Shown in pieces: positions 17,536 to 28,600 of a stretch of DNA of 64,000 bases (positions are counted from its first letter, which is position 1; every line of letters starts with the position of its first letter). The position numbers and the translations under genes are program-made. The stretch is taken from NCBI RefSeq assembly GCF_024347655.1, contig NZ_AP025515.1, forward strand, positions 248,001 to 312,000, written 5' to 3'. This stretch comes from Vibrio toranzoniae. GTDB lineage: Bacteria > Pseudomonadota > Gammaproteobacteria > Enterobacterales > Vibrionaceae. Below the pieces are notes generated by a model, which was not told where the DNA came from, ran no database searches, and worked only from the letters and a program-made list of their open reading frames with translations.

Positions 17536-17914
17536 CCACAGGGTTCGGTAATTCAGGCAAGTGATAGCTAAACATAGAAAAGAACTCGAGTGCTCTGGAT
17601 TATTTAAAGCCTTGTTCTTTGGCTTGTTTTTATATTTGAATTCCCAAAAGCACGTCTTTAAATTCACCATGACCATTTCGAATCGACGACAGATCACACT
17701 GACTTTGCAAACGATTACATACTCAGAACGAAACGCGTACTTTCAAACAAAAATCAGTTAAAGATTTGTACTAACTTTTGTGACAACAACATATGAAATT
17801 ACATTTTATTTGTTGGTAAAGAAGAAACTGTTACCTACACCCTAATGAAACAACATAATAACAATCAAGTTGCATAAAAACAGAACGTTCAGTCGGCTAT
17901 ATAAGGACAAGGAA
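17536..17914 (+). other. Intergenic region before the sigma-factor gene
   Basis: This 379-base AT-rich stretch holds a probable terminator near its start (17607-17632) and presumably the promoter of the sigma-factor gene. A weak GGTAA/TTACC inverted repeat occurs at 17815-17835. A 66-codon frame inside it has no ribosome site or protein-like features and is not called. Confidence 0.5.
17607..17632 (+). terminator. Weak intrinsic terminator after the HPt gene
   Basis: AAGCC and GGCTT form a five-base-pair stem around a nine-base loop, followed by G and then TTTTTATATTT. It lies about 70 bases after the HPt stop codon. The stem is short, but the T-rich tail is good. Confidence 0.45.
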
Positions 17915-18811
17915 ATGAACAATGAAGGTTTTGCTAAGTTCCAAGGATTTATAGATGATTCTCCTATTAAAGACCGCTTTTGTGCAAGTCGGGAGCCCTA
18001 TGCTCACTATCTGAAAGATATTGTGGGCATCGATTTGTTATCGCGTGAAGATGAATTATATTACGCAAAATTGAACCGTTCAGGCGACAAAAAAGCTCGT
18101 GATCTCATGATCGAATCTAACTTACGTCTTGTGGTAAAAGTTGCTAAGAGTTATCTGAAGCGTAAAGGGAATAACTTTACGTTGTTGGACCTCATTGAAG
18201 AAGGCAACATCGGCCTGATCAAAGCGATTGACAAATACGACCCTGATCCGGGTTATCGGTTTTCAACCTACGCAGTGTGGTGGATTCGTGAAAACATCGA
18301 ATCCGCATTGATGAACAAAGGGCGTACTGTTCGGTTACCGGCTCACGTTTGCAAAGAAATAAATAACCTCGCATCAAAAAAACTCACTATGAGTAGAAAA
18401 ATGAGTAAAGAGGTTTCTATTTCAGAACTATCGAAAAATTCTGGTATTAAAGCCGAACGTGTTGACCAACTAGTCTCTTTAAGTGGGTTTATTGATGTCA
18501 CAACAACGGTTGATATCAATCACGTACCTTTAGTTTTGGAGCAATGTGAATGTGAACATATTCCAGATCCTCAGCAAGATTGTGAGGATCAATGTTTTAC
18601 AGAAGCATTAGAGCAAATTATAAACACGTTGCCGCCTAGGTTACAGAAAGTGCTTATTCATCGTTTTGGCTTCTTCGAAAATAAGGTAAAAACATTATCT
18701 GAAGTTGGTGAAATGCTCGATATCAATGTTTCCAATGAGCGGGTAAGGCAAATGCAAAAAGAGGCGATTGAGAGGATTCAAAAGCGGCTTCAATTTGACG
18801 GTTGGGTGTAA
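17915..18811 (+). CDS. RpoS-like alternative sigma-70 factor
   Basis: The 298-residue protein has the core sigma regions. Region 1.2 ([20 protein letters not shown]) comes first, then region 2 with the -10 recognition helix ([53 protein letters not shown]). Region 3 and region 4, with the -35 helix-turn-helix ([20 protein letters not shown]), complete it. It is closest to the RpoS/RpoQ-like group rather than RpoD, and it lacks region 1.1. I chose ATG 17915 over an upstream TTG because AAGGA lies eight bases before it. It sits between the response regulator/HPt pair and the giant adhesin gene, so it may direct transcription of the adhesin locus. Related extra sigma factors in vibrios affect biofilm and motility. 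Confidence 0.88.
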   Translation: MNNEGFAKFQGFIDDSPIKDRFCASREPYAHYLKDIVGIDLLSREDELYYAKLNRSGDKKARDLMIESNLRLVVKVAKSYLKRKGNNFTLLDLIEEGNIGLIKAIDKYDPDPGYRFSTYAVWWIRENIESALMNKGRTVRLPAHVCKEINNLASKKLTMSRKMSKEVSISELSKNSGIKAERVDQLVSLSGFIDVTTTVDINHVPLVLEQCECEHIPDPQQDCEDQCFTEALEQIINTLPPRLQKVLIHRFGFFENKVKTLSEVGEMLDINVSNERVRQMQKEAIERIQKRLQFDGWV

Positions 18812-19130
18812 TTAAACCTTTTTCCTGTTCAGACACACGATCAAACTTTCATCAATATGTTCGTCGCCTATAACCAGTTGTAGGCGCTACCAAATATTGT
18901 CAATAAACCACTATAGCCAAAAAACATGACTTAAGGGTGAGCGAACTATGCCGCCCTCCTCTCCCTCAATATCACTTCCATCTTTACATTTTTTCGATGA
19001 GTTAATCACAATATCAATAATTTTAACTACAAATCACATAACTTAAAGCTTTATAGATACAGTCGTAAGTACTTACGACACTGCTGATTAGACCCTATAA
19101 CAAAGCCAATAAGAAAACGGAACTTCATCA
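18812..19130. other. Intergenic region between sigma-factor gene and small unknown gene
   Basis: This 319-base gap lies between convergent genes. It contains a 10-bp hairpin at 18865-18886 (CGCCTATAAC/GTTGTAGGCG, one G-U pair) and a perfect 18-bp palindrome at 19062-19079. No open frame worth calling was seen. Confidence 0.6.
19062..19079. promoter_or_regulatory. Perfect 18-bp palindrome GTCGTAAGTACTTACGAC
   Basis: The sequence is its own inverse complement with no loop, which suits a dimeric DNA-binding protein more than a transcript hairpin. It lies 52 bases after the end of the small minus-strand gene. Its core GTAAGTA also occurs in the inverted sites upstream of vxrA (6092-6140), possibly by chance. 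Confidence 0.35.
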
Positions 19131-19493
19131 CTACAATATGTGCTCTTCATATAAAACTCGTTCACTGCGTAATAACAAGTAATTGACATAAGTGGTTTCT
19201 ATACAGTCTTGATCCCACACAGATAGAATTCGTTTGGCTGCGAAATAATAATCTCTGTTTCGAAATAACACCCCAACAGTATGGCTCAGTTTCTCAAAGC
19301 GGATTTGGTCGCTTTTCGAAATGTAGTTATCATCACTTTTAATAATAGGAGCTAACCCATCAGCAAACCAATTATTTAGGATTTCCCGCATTTCCAATTC
19401 AGACTCAGGCACATCCACACTCGACAACTCGCGGTGTAGAGGGGGCGGCACGATGTACTTTGACGCTTGCGGTGAACTGACATATCGATACAT
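19131..19493 (-). CDS. Small protein of unknown function, paralogue of the protein at 48802-49176
   Basis: The 120-residue protein has no signal peptide or membrane segment and no family I recognise. It shares a clear pattern with the 124-residue protein on the far side of the locus. The pattern is an MY start, then DVPE-E-E-RE followed by W about five residues on, and near the C-terminus LFRNRDYYFAAKRILSVW aligned to LLKNRVYRAALQRMLGIW, then LLL. The ribosome site is very strong (AAAGGAGGAACGAC before ATG). A TATAAT box lies at 19520-19525. It is downstream of the adhesin gene in the same direction, but the adhesin terminator lies between them, so it is expressed separately. A regulatory or adaptor role within the adhesin system is inference. 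Confidence 0.75.
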   Translation of the reverse strand: MYRYVSSPQASKYIVPPPLHRELSSVDVPESELEMREILNNWFADGLAPIIKSDDNYISKSDQIRFEKLSHTVGVLFRNRDYYFAAKRILSVWDQDCIETTYVNYLLLRSERVLYEEHIL

Positions 19494-19519
19494 GTCGTTC
19501 CTCCTTTTGTTTAGTCTTT

Positions 19520-19525
19520 ATTATA
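19520..19525 (-). promoter_or_regulatory. Candidate -10 box for the small unknown gene
   Basis: The minus strand reads TATAAT here, 26 bases before the start codon. The nearest -35-like element (TTGATA at 19540-19545) is only 14 bases away, which is shorter than normal. An activator or another sigma factor may be needed. Confidence 0.3.
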
Positions 19526-19584
19526 GCTAAGAGCATTTTTATCAATTCTCAATATTTTGTTGCTGGGTAATCCGCCTGAACCAT

Positions 19585-19618
19585 AAAAAAGCCATGTAGA
19601 GATAACTCTACATGGCTT
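19585..19618 (-). terminator. Strong intrinsic terminator of the giant adhesin gene
   Basis: Bases 19589-19601 and 19606-19618 form a perfect 13-bp stem with a four-base loop. On the minus strand it is followed by six T residues. It lies 32 bases after the adhesin stop codon. Confidence 0.92.
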
Positions 19619-19650
19619 TATTCAAGCAAATTAACACAGGGCTCTAGAAA

Positions 19651-22600
19651 TTAAATTGAGCTTTGGTCAAAATCGTTGCTTTGGTCGGTACCGGTTTGTG
19701 AATCTGAATCGTAGCTGCCAGAGTCGTCAGTGAAGTCAACGCCTTGCTCTTGACCACCTGAACTTGTCCAATCGCTACTGCCAGACTCCATACCTGCCAT
19801 GTCCGCTTGCTGCTCTTGAGTAGAACCTTGCATGGTGTATTGATCATCGACTTCAACTTCAACAGAACCACTTGCACCGTCTATTGAGCTACCCAATTCG
19901 TCGTAACCTTGGAACTGGATCTCGCTAGTCCCTTCATAACCCTCAGGAAATTCAACCGATACAGACTGATCCAAGTTGCCACTGACTGTAAAGCTACCGT
20001 CACCGTTATCCAACGCGTTACTTACAGTCGAGCCCTCAGGTAAGCCGGACATTTCAGCGTAATCAACGGATTCGTTAGCGCTCACTTCATCTGGTATTGA
20101 GATAGATATAGTATCGCCCGGTGCGGCAGTGACATCAGCAGAGCTATCGTTGGCTTCAGCCTCTTGAGCTTGGTCATCAGCTTGTTGTCCAACTTCCACC
20201 GGTTGCTCTTCTGGTACTTGAGCGGCTTGTACTTGTGACTCCTCACTTTGTGCCGAATCATCGGCAACTTGAAGACCTAAGCTATGGCTCGACACTTCAC
20301 CGCCATCGTCAACTTCGACATTCATGGCTAAGTTGCCATCGAAATCTTCATTAGGCCAATACGTCCACTCACCTTCGCCAGATTCAGCAAAGAAACCAGC
20401 ATCGTTAACATCTGCAACATCGACAATGTTTGCCGTATCACTAACGCCTAACTCATCCACCAATTGCGATTCTGTGATAGTTAATGAACCATCACCTGCT
20501 AAGGCATAACCTTCACTTACCGTTGCTTCATCGCCGCCTTGAATATCTACGTTGAAAAAGCTCTCGATGCGATTTTCACCATCCGTCGCAATGAAGCCAA
20601 CTTGAACATCTCCGGTGTAGTTTTCAGCAGGTGTGAATTGATAGTTACCTTGATTATCACTCTCTATCACGCCCTGACCTTCCATTAAGCTTACTGACTC
20701 AATGCTCAAACTATCGCCCTCTGCATCGCTCAGGTTCGCTAACATGTCTTCATCAGTAAATGACAAAGTGGCATCCGCCGACATTTCTGTTGTCGCGATG
20801 CTGTTAACTTCTGGTGCTGCATTCCCTTGTAAATCGCCTTCTTTTACGACTACGCCTGTTTGCTCATCATGAAGCACACCATCTTTATCAATCACGTAAG
20901 CAATGTCTGCTTCACCAGTAAAGCCTGGAGCCGGTGTGAAAGTCCATGTGCCATCGCCATTGTCGATAATTTCACCTTGGCTACGGTCTGCAAGATGAAC
21001 CAGTTTCACTTCATCATCACCATCCGCATTCACGTTTTCAGCCAAGCCGATCAGTTCATCAGTTGTTAAGATGATGGCGTCACCCGCTACCGTTTCGAAG
21101 TCACCTGAATCGATACCATCTTGGAACGCTTCTGGATCATCGCCGTAATCGACCGTTGTTGCGCTAACGGTGATGAAGAATTCACCACTGAAGTTTTCAG
21201 GAGGCGTCATTTGAATGTTTGAGATATCCCATTCGAACAGGTCTATATATTGACCCGGTTCGGTGATCATCACAGTGTTTACTCCATCCGTCACTTCGAA
21301 TCCGACAGGGAAACCGGTCATCACTAGGTTACTTAACGTTTCTGAATCGTCGACCAGACCAACGTTCAGTCCTAGGTGACCCGTTTCATCTTCACCGAAG
21401 ACTAACGGACCGTCATGGTCGGTTGTAATAACCGCGCCATCTGCGACTGGACGTACAAACACAGGAACATCAAGAACCGTTTCAAATTCGCCGTCACTTA
21501 CAACCACTTGTAGATCAGACGTACCAGAAAAGTCGCCGGTTGGTGTGAATGTCCAAGTTCCGTCACCGTTGTCAGTGAGCTCACCGCCATCCTCTCCCTC
21601 TGCGTTGATGATTCGTGAAACAACTAAGTCTGTAGTATCAATGTCACCGAACAGGTTCATCAAATCGCCAGCATCGAAGGTGAACGCACCATCTTCGTTT
21701 GTGGTCATCATTGCGTTACCGACATTAAATGGTGCGTCGTTAACTGGAATCACATCTACATTCAGTGAGCCCTCAACCACTTCTTCGCCATCAGTTGCTT
21801 GATATCCTAGCTCTACTAAGCCATTAAAGTCTTGAGTAGTGACTAAGTGATACATGCCGTCAGGCTGCTGAGTTAAGGTCGCATTCGCAGGAGCTCGAAC
21901 CGTGATGCTCTCAATGCTGATCTCGTCACCATCAAGATCCGTCACTTGATCTGCAATGTAAGCAGGGTCAATCACCATGACCACATCTTCTTCGCCTTGC
22001 ATCTCAATCGTTGGCGCTTCAGGTGCATCATTCACTGGCGTAACATCGATGTTGCCGTCGACCGAAATTGTCTCTTGGCCATCGCTAACGTTAAACGTCA
22101 TTGGTACATCGCCATTGAAGTTCTCGTTCGGTGTGAATGACCAAGTACCATCTTCGTTGTCTAGCAACTCACCCAAGCTAGGGTCGATTTGTAGACCAGA
22201 AGCTGACAGCTCATCTGCGGTGTTATCGATATCCGTAGCCTGAGCCAGCAACATATCTTGAGTGATCAAAATGGTGCTGTCTTCGGCTGTAGTAAGTTTC
22301 ACATCCTCAGATTCAGGCCCATCGTTCACAGCTAGAACTTCAATACCCGCCGTTGTGGTCGCTGTTGCACCATCGTCATCGATAATGGTCACATCAAGGT
22401 TGATGTCGCCGTTAAAGTTTTCGTTTGGTGCAAAGGTCACTGAGCCGTCTTCGTTTTGAACCAAGATACCGTCGGCACCCGAGTAGCTCACGCTATCAAG
22501 CGACACGTCACCGTCCACATCCGAGCTGTTAGCAATCAACTGCTCAGGACTCAATGTGATGGTGCCATCTTCGTTCATTTGGTAAGACGTAGCGCCCGCC

Positions 22601-25600
22601 ACTGGTGCGTCGTTGACATCCGTTACCGTTACGTCGATGTTTGCATTAACGGTCTCTGTTCCGTCAGATACTGAGAAGTCCAGACTTACATCGCCATTGA
22701 AGTTCTCGTTCGGAGCAAAGCTATACGTGCCATCACCGTTATCGGTGAACACACCTTCAGCGCCCGTGTACGACACATCCGTGATAGACAGCTCATCACC
22801 ATCTATATCTGCAGCGCCTGCTAATAGATCAGCGTCTGTGAAGGTTAACGAGCCGTCTTCTTCAATGGTGTAAGCGACATCTTCAACCACCGCGATGTCA
22901 TTCACAGGGTTCACCGTGAGGTCAACGCCCGCTTGCACGGTTTCAAGGCCATCAGAGACATCGAAGCTTAGGTCTATATCACCGTTGAAGTCCGCATCCG
23001 GCGTGATGGTGAATGAACCATCATCGTTGGCCGTCACCGTCGCGTTGTCACCCGCGGTTAAGTTGGCAGCCGTTAGATCATCGCCATCCACATCGGAAGC
23101 GTTCGCCAATAACTGTTCTTGAGACAGCGTAATTGAACCATCTTCATCCACTGAGTAAGCCAAGTCGCCCGCCACTGGCGCGTCATTGACGGCGATAACA
23201 TCAATACCCGCCGTTGTGGTCGCTGTTGCACCATCGTCATCGATAATGGTCACATCAAGGCTGATATCGCCGTTAAAGTTTTCATTCGGAGCAAAGGTCA
23301 CTGAGCCGTCTTCGTTTTGAACCAAGATACCGTCGGCACCCGAGTAGCTCACGCTATCAAGCGACACGTCACCGTCCACATCCGAGCTGTTGGCAATCAA
23401 CTGCTCAGGACTCAATGTAATGGTGCCATCTTCGTTCATTTGGTAAGACGTAGCGCCCGCCACTGGTGCGTCGTTGACATCCGTTACCGTTACACCAATA
23501 TTGGCATCGACTGTCTCAGTGCCATCAGTCACTGTGAAGCCAAGGTTTACATCACCATTGAAGTTCTCGTTCGGAGCAAAGCTATACGTGCCATCACCGT
23601 TATCGGTGAACACCCCTTCAGCGCCCGTGTACGACACATCCGTGATAGACAGCTCATCACCATCTATATCTGCAGCGCCTGCTAATAGATCAGCGTCTGT
23701 GAAGGTTAACGAGCCGTCTTCTTCAATGGTGTAAGCGACATCTTCAACCACCGCAACGTCATTCACAGGGTTCACCGTGAGGTCAACGCCCGCTTGCACG
23801 GTTTCAAGGCCATCAGAGACATCGAAGCTTAGGTCTATATCACCGTTGAAGTCCGCATCCGGCGTGATGGTGAATGAACCATCATCGTTGGCCGTCACCG
23901 TCGCGTTATCACCCGCGGTTAAGTTGGCAGCCGTTAGATCATCGCCATCCACATCGGAAGCGTTCGCCAATAACTGTTCTTGAGACAGCGTAATTGAACC
24001 ATCTTCATCCACTGAGTAAGCCAAGTCGCCCGCCACTGGCGCGTCATTGACGGCGATAACATCAATACCCGCCGTTGTGGTCGCTGTTGCACCATCGTCA
24101 TCGATAATGGTCACATCAAGGCTGATATCGCCGTTAAAGTTTTCGTTTGGAGCAAAAGTGACTGAGCCGTCTTCGTTTTGAACCAAGATACCGTCGGCAC
24201 CTGAATAGCTAACACTATCAAGCGATACTTCACCATCTAGATCTGAGCTATTCGCAATCAACTGCTCAGGGCTCAATGTGATGGTGCTATCTTCGTTTAT
24301 TTGGTAAGACGTTGCGCCCGCCACTGGTGCGTCGTTGACATCCGTTACCGTTACGTCGATGTTTGCATTAACGGTCTCTGTTCCGTCAGATACTGAGAAG
24401 TCCAGACTTACATCGCCATTGAAGTTCTCGTTCGGAGCAAAGCTATACGTGCCATCACCGTTATCGGTGAACACACCTTCAGCGCCCGTGTACGATACAT
24501 CCGTGATAGACAGCTCATCACCATCTATATCTGCAGCGCCCGCTAATAGATCAGCGTCTATGAAGGTTAACGAGCCGTCTTCTTCAATGGTGTAAGCGAC
24601 ATCTTCAACCACCGCGACGTCATTCACAGGGTTCACCGTGAGGTCAACGCCCGCTTGCACGGTTTCAAGGCCATCAGAGACATCGAAGCTTAGGTCTATG
24701 TCGCCGTTGAAGTCCGCATCCGGCGTGATGGTGAATGAACCATCATCGTTGGCTGTTACGGTTGCATTGTCACCTGCAGATAGGTTGCTTGCGGTCAGTG
24801 CATCACCATCCACATCGGAAGCGTTCGCCAACAACTGTTCTTGAGACAGCGTAATTGAACCATCTTCATCCACTGAGTAAGCCAAGTCGCCCGCCACTGG
24901 CGCGTCATTGACGGCGATAACATCAATACCCGCCGTTGTGGTCGCTGTTACACCATCGTCATCGATAATGGTCACATCAAGGCTGATGTCGCCGTTAAAG
25001 TTTTCGTTTGGTGCGAAGCTGTAAGTACCATCACCATTGTCAATGAAGATACCGTCAGCGCCGGAATAAGAAACATCACTTACGGATACATCACCTTCAA
25101 TATCAGAACTGTTCGCAAGAAGTTGCGCTTCAGAGATGGTAATCACGTTATCTTCGTCAACGCTGTAGGTCGTTGAACCTGCCACCGGTAAGTCATTGAC
25201 GGCAATGACGTCGATACCTGCAGTTGTCTCAGCCGTTGCGCCATCTTCATCCATAACAGACACATCAAGACTGATGTCGCCGTTAAAGTTTTCATTTGGA
25301 GAGAAAGTGTAAGTACCATCACCATTATCGGTGAATACACCATCGGTGCCGCTGTAGCTTACATCGCTGACAAACACTTCACCTTCAACATCCGAGCTAT
25401 TTGCCAGAAGTTGAGCATCACTTAGGGTGATACTGCCGTCTTCTTCAACACTGTAAGTGGTAGAGCCAGCTACCGGTACGTCATTAATTGGAACAATTTG
25501 AACATCAATATTTGCCGATACAACATCAGTACCATCACTGACATCGTAAGTTAGGTCGACATTGCCATTGAAGTTTTCGTTTGGAGCGAAAGTGTAAGTA

Positions 25601-28600
25601 CCATCACCGTTATCCGTAAACACACCATCGGTGCCTTCGTAGTTAACAGATTCAACAGTAAGGCCGTCGCCATCGATATCTGTTGTACCAGCCAGCAACT
25701 GCTCGTCAGTAAAGGTCAATGAGCCATCTTCATTGATGGTGTAGTCGTGGTCGTAAATAACAGAAAGGTCGTTAACTGCAGTTACGGTGACGTCTAGTTC
25801 CGCAGGAGTAACCCCACCGTTACCGTCATCCACGTTATAGCTAATTGAGAATTCACCGTTGAAGTTCTCTTCAGGAGTGATGGTGTAAGTGCCGTCACCA
25901 TTGTCAGTGATAAGTGCATTCTCGATTGAGACGTCTCCAACACTCGGCTCGTTACCCCCCGCATCACCAGAGTCACCCCCTTCATCACCCATTAGTAATT
26001 CAGAAATATCAATGCCGTTTACATTCGCTAATACTTCTTCTGACGTTGGTAACTCGAATGCGTTTTCACTACCCACATCTTGGCTTGGAACGACAACGCC
26101 ATTAACGATATCAAATACGTGCCAGTGTTCGCCTGATGGGTTTTCTGGTAGTTCTGGGGTAAAGGTTTCAACTAAGGTATCACCAACAAACACCTGAACT
26201 TGCACATCTTCAACACCATCTACATCCCAACTTCTGTTGGTGTAGTTGTGTACTGAATAATGCATGTTTGCATCTTGGTAGTTTGGAATAGTGATGGTTT
26301 CTGGACCATTACCATTCGTATCATCAACATCTTGTTGGACGACATTACCTTCACCAAGGTCGTGGCTCATGTCGCGGTAGTAGATATGGTCTAACTCATT
26401 GCCCGTTTCTGTATCGTAAAGCCACAAGTGGTTATCCATATCTTGAGGACTTTCACCCCATGTGACGACGATACGCATATCTGTTTCTTCGAGTACTTCA
26501 GATATTGCCGTCACGCCACCATTGGTATCTTCACCTGCTGGAACAAGGAAACTGCTAGTAATTGAGCCTTCTTGTTCAATAGTAACGCTACCTTGGTCAA
26601 CAACAGGGCCATTCACGGTATAGTTACCAGATTGGTCTGTTACCGTTGTATATGTGTGACCTGCGTTATCGGTCAGTATGACGTCTGCACCAACTACTGG
26701 GTTACCCGTTTCAGCATCTAGAACCGTTCCTATAACGGTTGTTTCATCGCCCTGCTCCCCAATAATCGCGGTCATATCATCGTCTTCGATATCAGTCGCG
26801 AATTGTAAAAGCTCTTCTTGGGTAATGGTATACGAACCGTCTTCTTCAATGGTTATCGCCACATCAGCAGAGACAATCGGCGCATCGTTAACAGGATCAA
26901 CCGTTAAGCCTAAGTTAGCCGCAATCGGTGTGTCACCATCGCTGATGCTGTAAGCCACATCAATGTAGCCATTAAAGTTTTCGCTTGGGGTGATTGAGAA
27001 TGTACCATCGCCATTATCGACAATCGTTGCATCATCTCCCACTAAGGTTAAGCCAGAAGCGACAAGATCGTCACCCTCAATATCAGCGGAATTCGCAAGT
27101 AACTGCTCCTGTGTGATAGTGATGACGTTGTCTTCATCAACGCTTGCGTAAACATCAGATGTCGTTGGCAAGTCATTGACTGGATTTACCGTTAGGTCGG
27201 CATTCGCCACAATCGACTCTGTGCCATCCGAAATATCAAAGTTTAGGTCGATATTGCCGTTGAAGTCAGTGCCTGGTGTCACCGTAAAGGTACCATCGCC
27301 ATTATCAACGACGGTCGCGTTATCGCCTGCACTTAGGTTGCTTGCCGTTAGGTCATCGCCATCTACATCACTAGCTTGAGCAAGTAATTGCTCTTGGCTT
27401 AAGGTGATCGCCCCGTCTTCATCAATGCTATATGCCAAATCACCTGATACCGGAGCATCGTTAACAGGCAGAACATCAATGCTTGCAGTGGTTGTTGCAG
27501 TTGCGCCATCTTCATCAGTAACAACAACATCAAGGCTGACATCGCCGTCGAAGTTCGCGTTTGGTGCGAAGCTAAATGTGCCGTCACCGTTGTCAGTGAA
27601 AATACCGTCTGAGCCGACATAGTTAACGCTATCAATCGCCACTTCGCCTTCGATATCAGAAGCGTTCGCCAACAATTGCTCTGCACTAATAGTAATAACT
27701 TCATCTTCGCTGACTGAGTAACTGGTTGAACCGGCGATTGGTGGATCGTTAACCTCAAGAACGGTAATACCTGCGGTGGTCGCTTCGGTTGCACCCTCTT
27801 CATCAGTAACAACAACATCTAGGCTAACTTCGCCGTTGAAGTTTGCGTTTGGTGAGAAGGTGTAAGTGCCGTCGCCGTTATCCTCAAACACACCATCAGC
27901 GCCCGAGTAAGTCACGCTATCGACTGCCACTTCCCCTTCAATATCTGAAGAGTTGGCTAATAGCTGTTCATTACTGATGGTGATGGAGTTGTCTTCATGA
28001 ACGGTGTAAGACGTGCTACCCGCAACCGGTGGATCATTCTCTGGCGTCACGCTCACATCAATGTTGGCTTGAACCGTATCGGTACCATCTGACACATCAA
28101 AGTTGAAGTTCACATCACCATTGAAGTTTTCGTTTGGCGCAAAGCTGTAGCTTCCGTCGCCATTATCAGTAAGAACACCGTCCGCACCTGTGTAAGTCAC
28201 GCCTTCAACCGATAGCTCATCCCCATCAATGTCAGTCGCACCGGTTAACAAGTCTTCATCGGTAAAGTTCAAGATACCATCTTCACCAATGCTGAACGTT
28301 TGATCTTGTGGCTGTGGTAAATCGTTAACTGGATTCACGGTTAGGTCAGCGGTCGCGACAAGCGTATCTGTACCGTCGTTGATGTCGAACGCAAGGTCAA
28401 TATCACCATTGAAGTTCGCATCAGGCGTAATGGTAAAGCTACCGTCATCGTTGGCGCTCACCGTTGCATCACCACCAACGGTTAAGTTAGCCGCTGTTAG
28501 ATCATCCCCTTCAATATCACTAGCTTGAGCCAGTAATTGCTCTTGGCTTAAGGTGATCGCCCCGTCTTCATCAATGCTATATGCCAAATCACCTGATACC

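Noticed and set aside
17561..17761. 66-codon frame between the HPt and sigma-factor genes
   Set aside because: It overlaps a probable terminator, has no ribosome site and the protein has no recognisable feature.
19651..20270. C-terminal RTX calcium-binding repeats or LPXTG/sortase anchor in the adhesin
   Set aside because: No GGxGxDxLx nonapeptide series and no LPXTG plus hydrophobic tail were found; the end is acidic and rich in Ser, Asp and Gln.
22341..25010. Regular repeats that might suggest a CRISPR or satellite array
   Set aside because: The period is 861 bases, a multiple of three, and the array is in-frame coding sequence of the adhesin. There are no short repeats with unique spacers.
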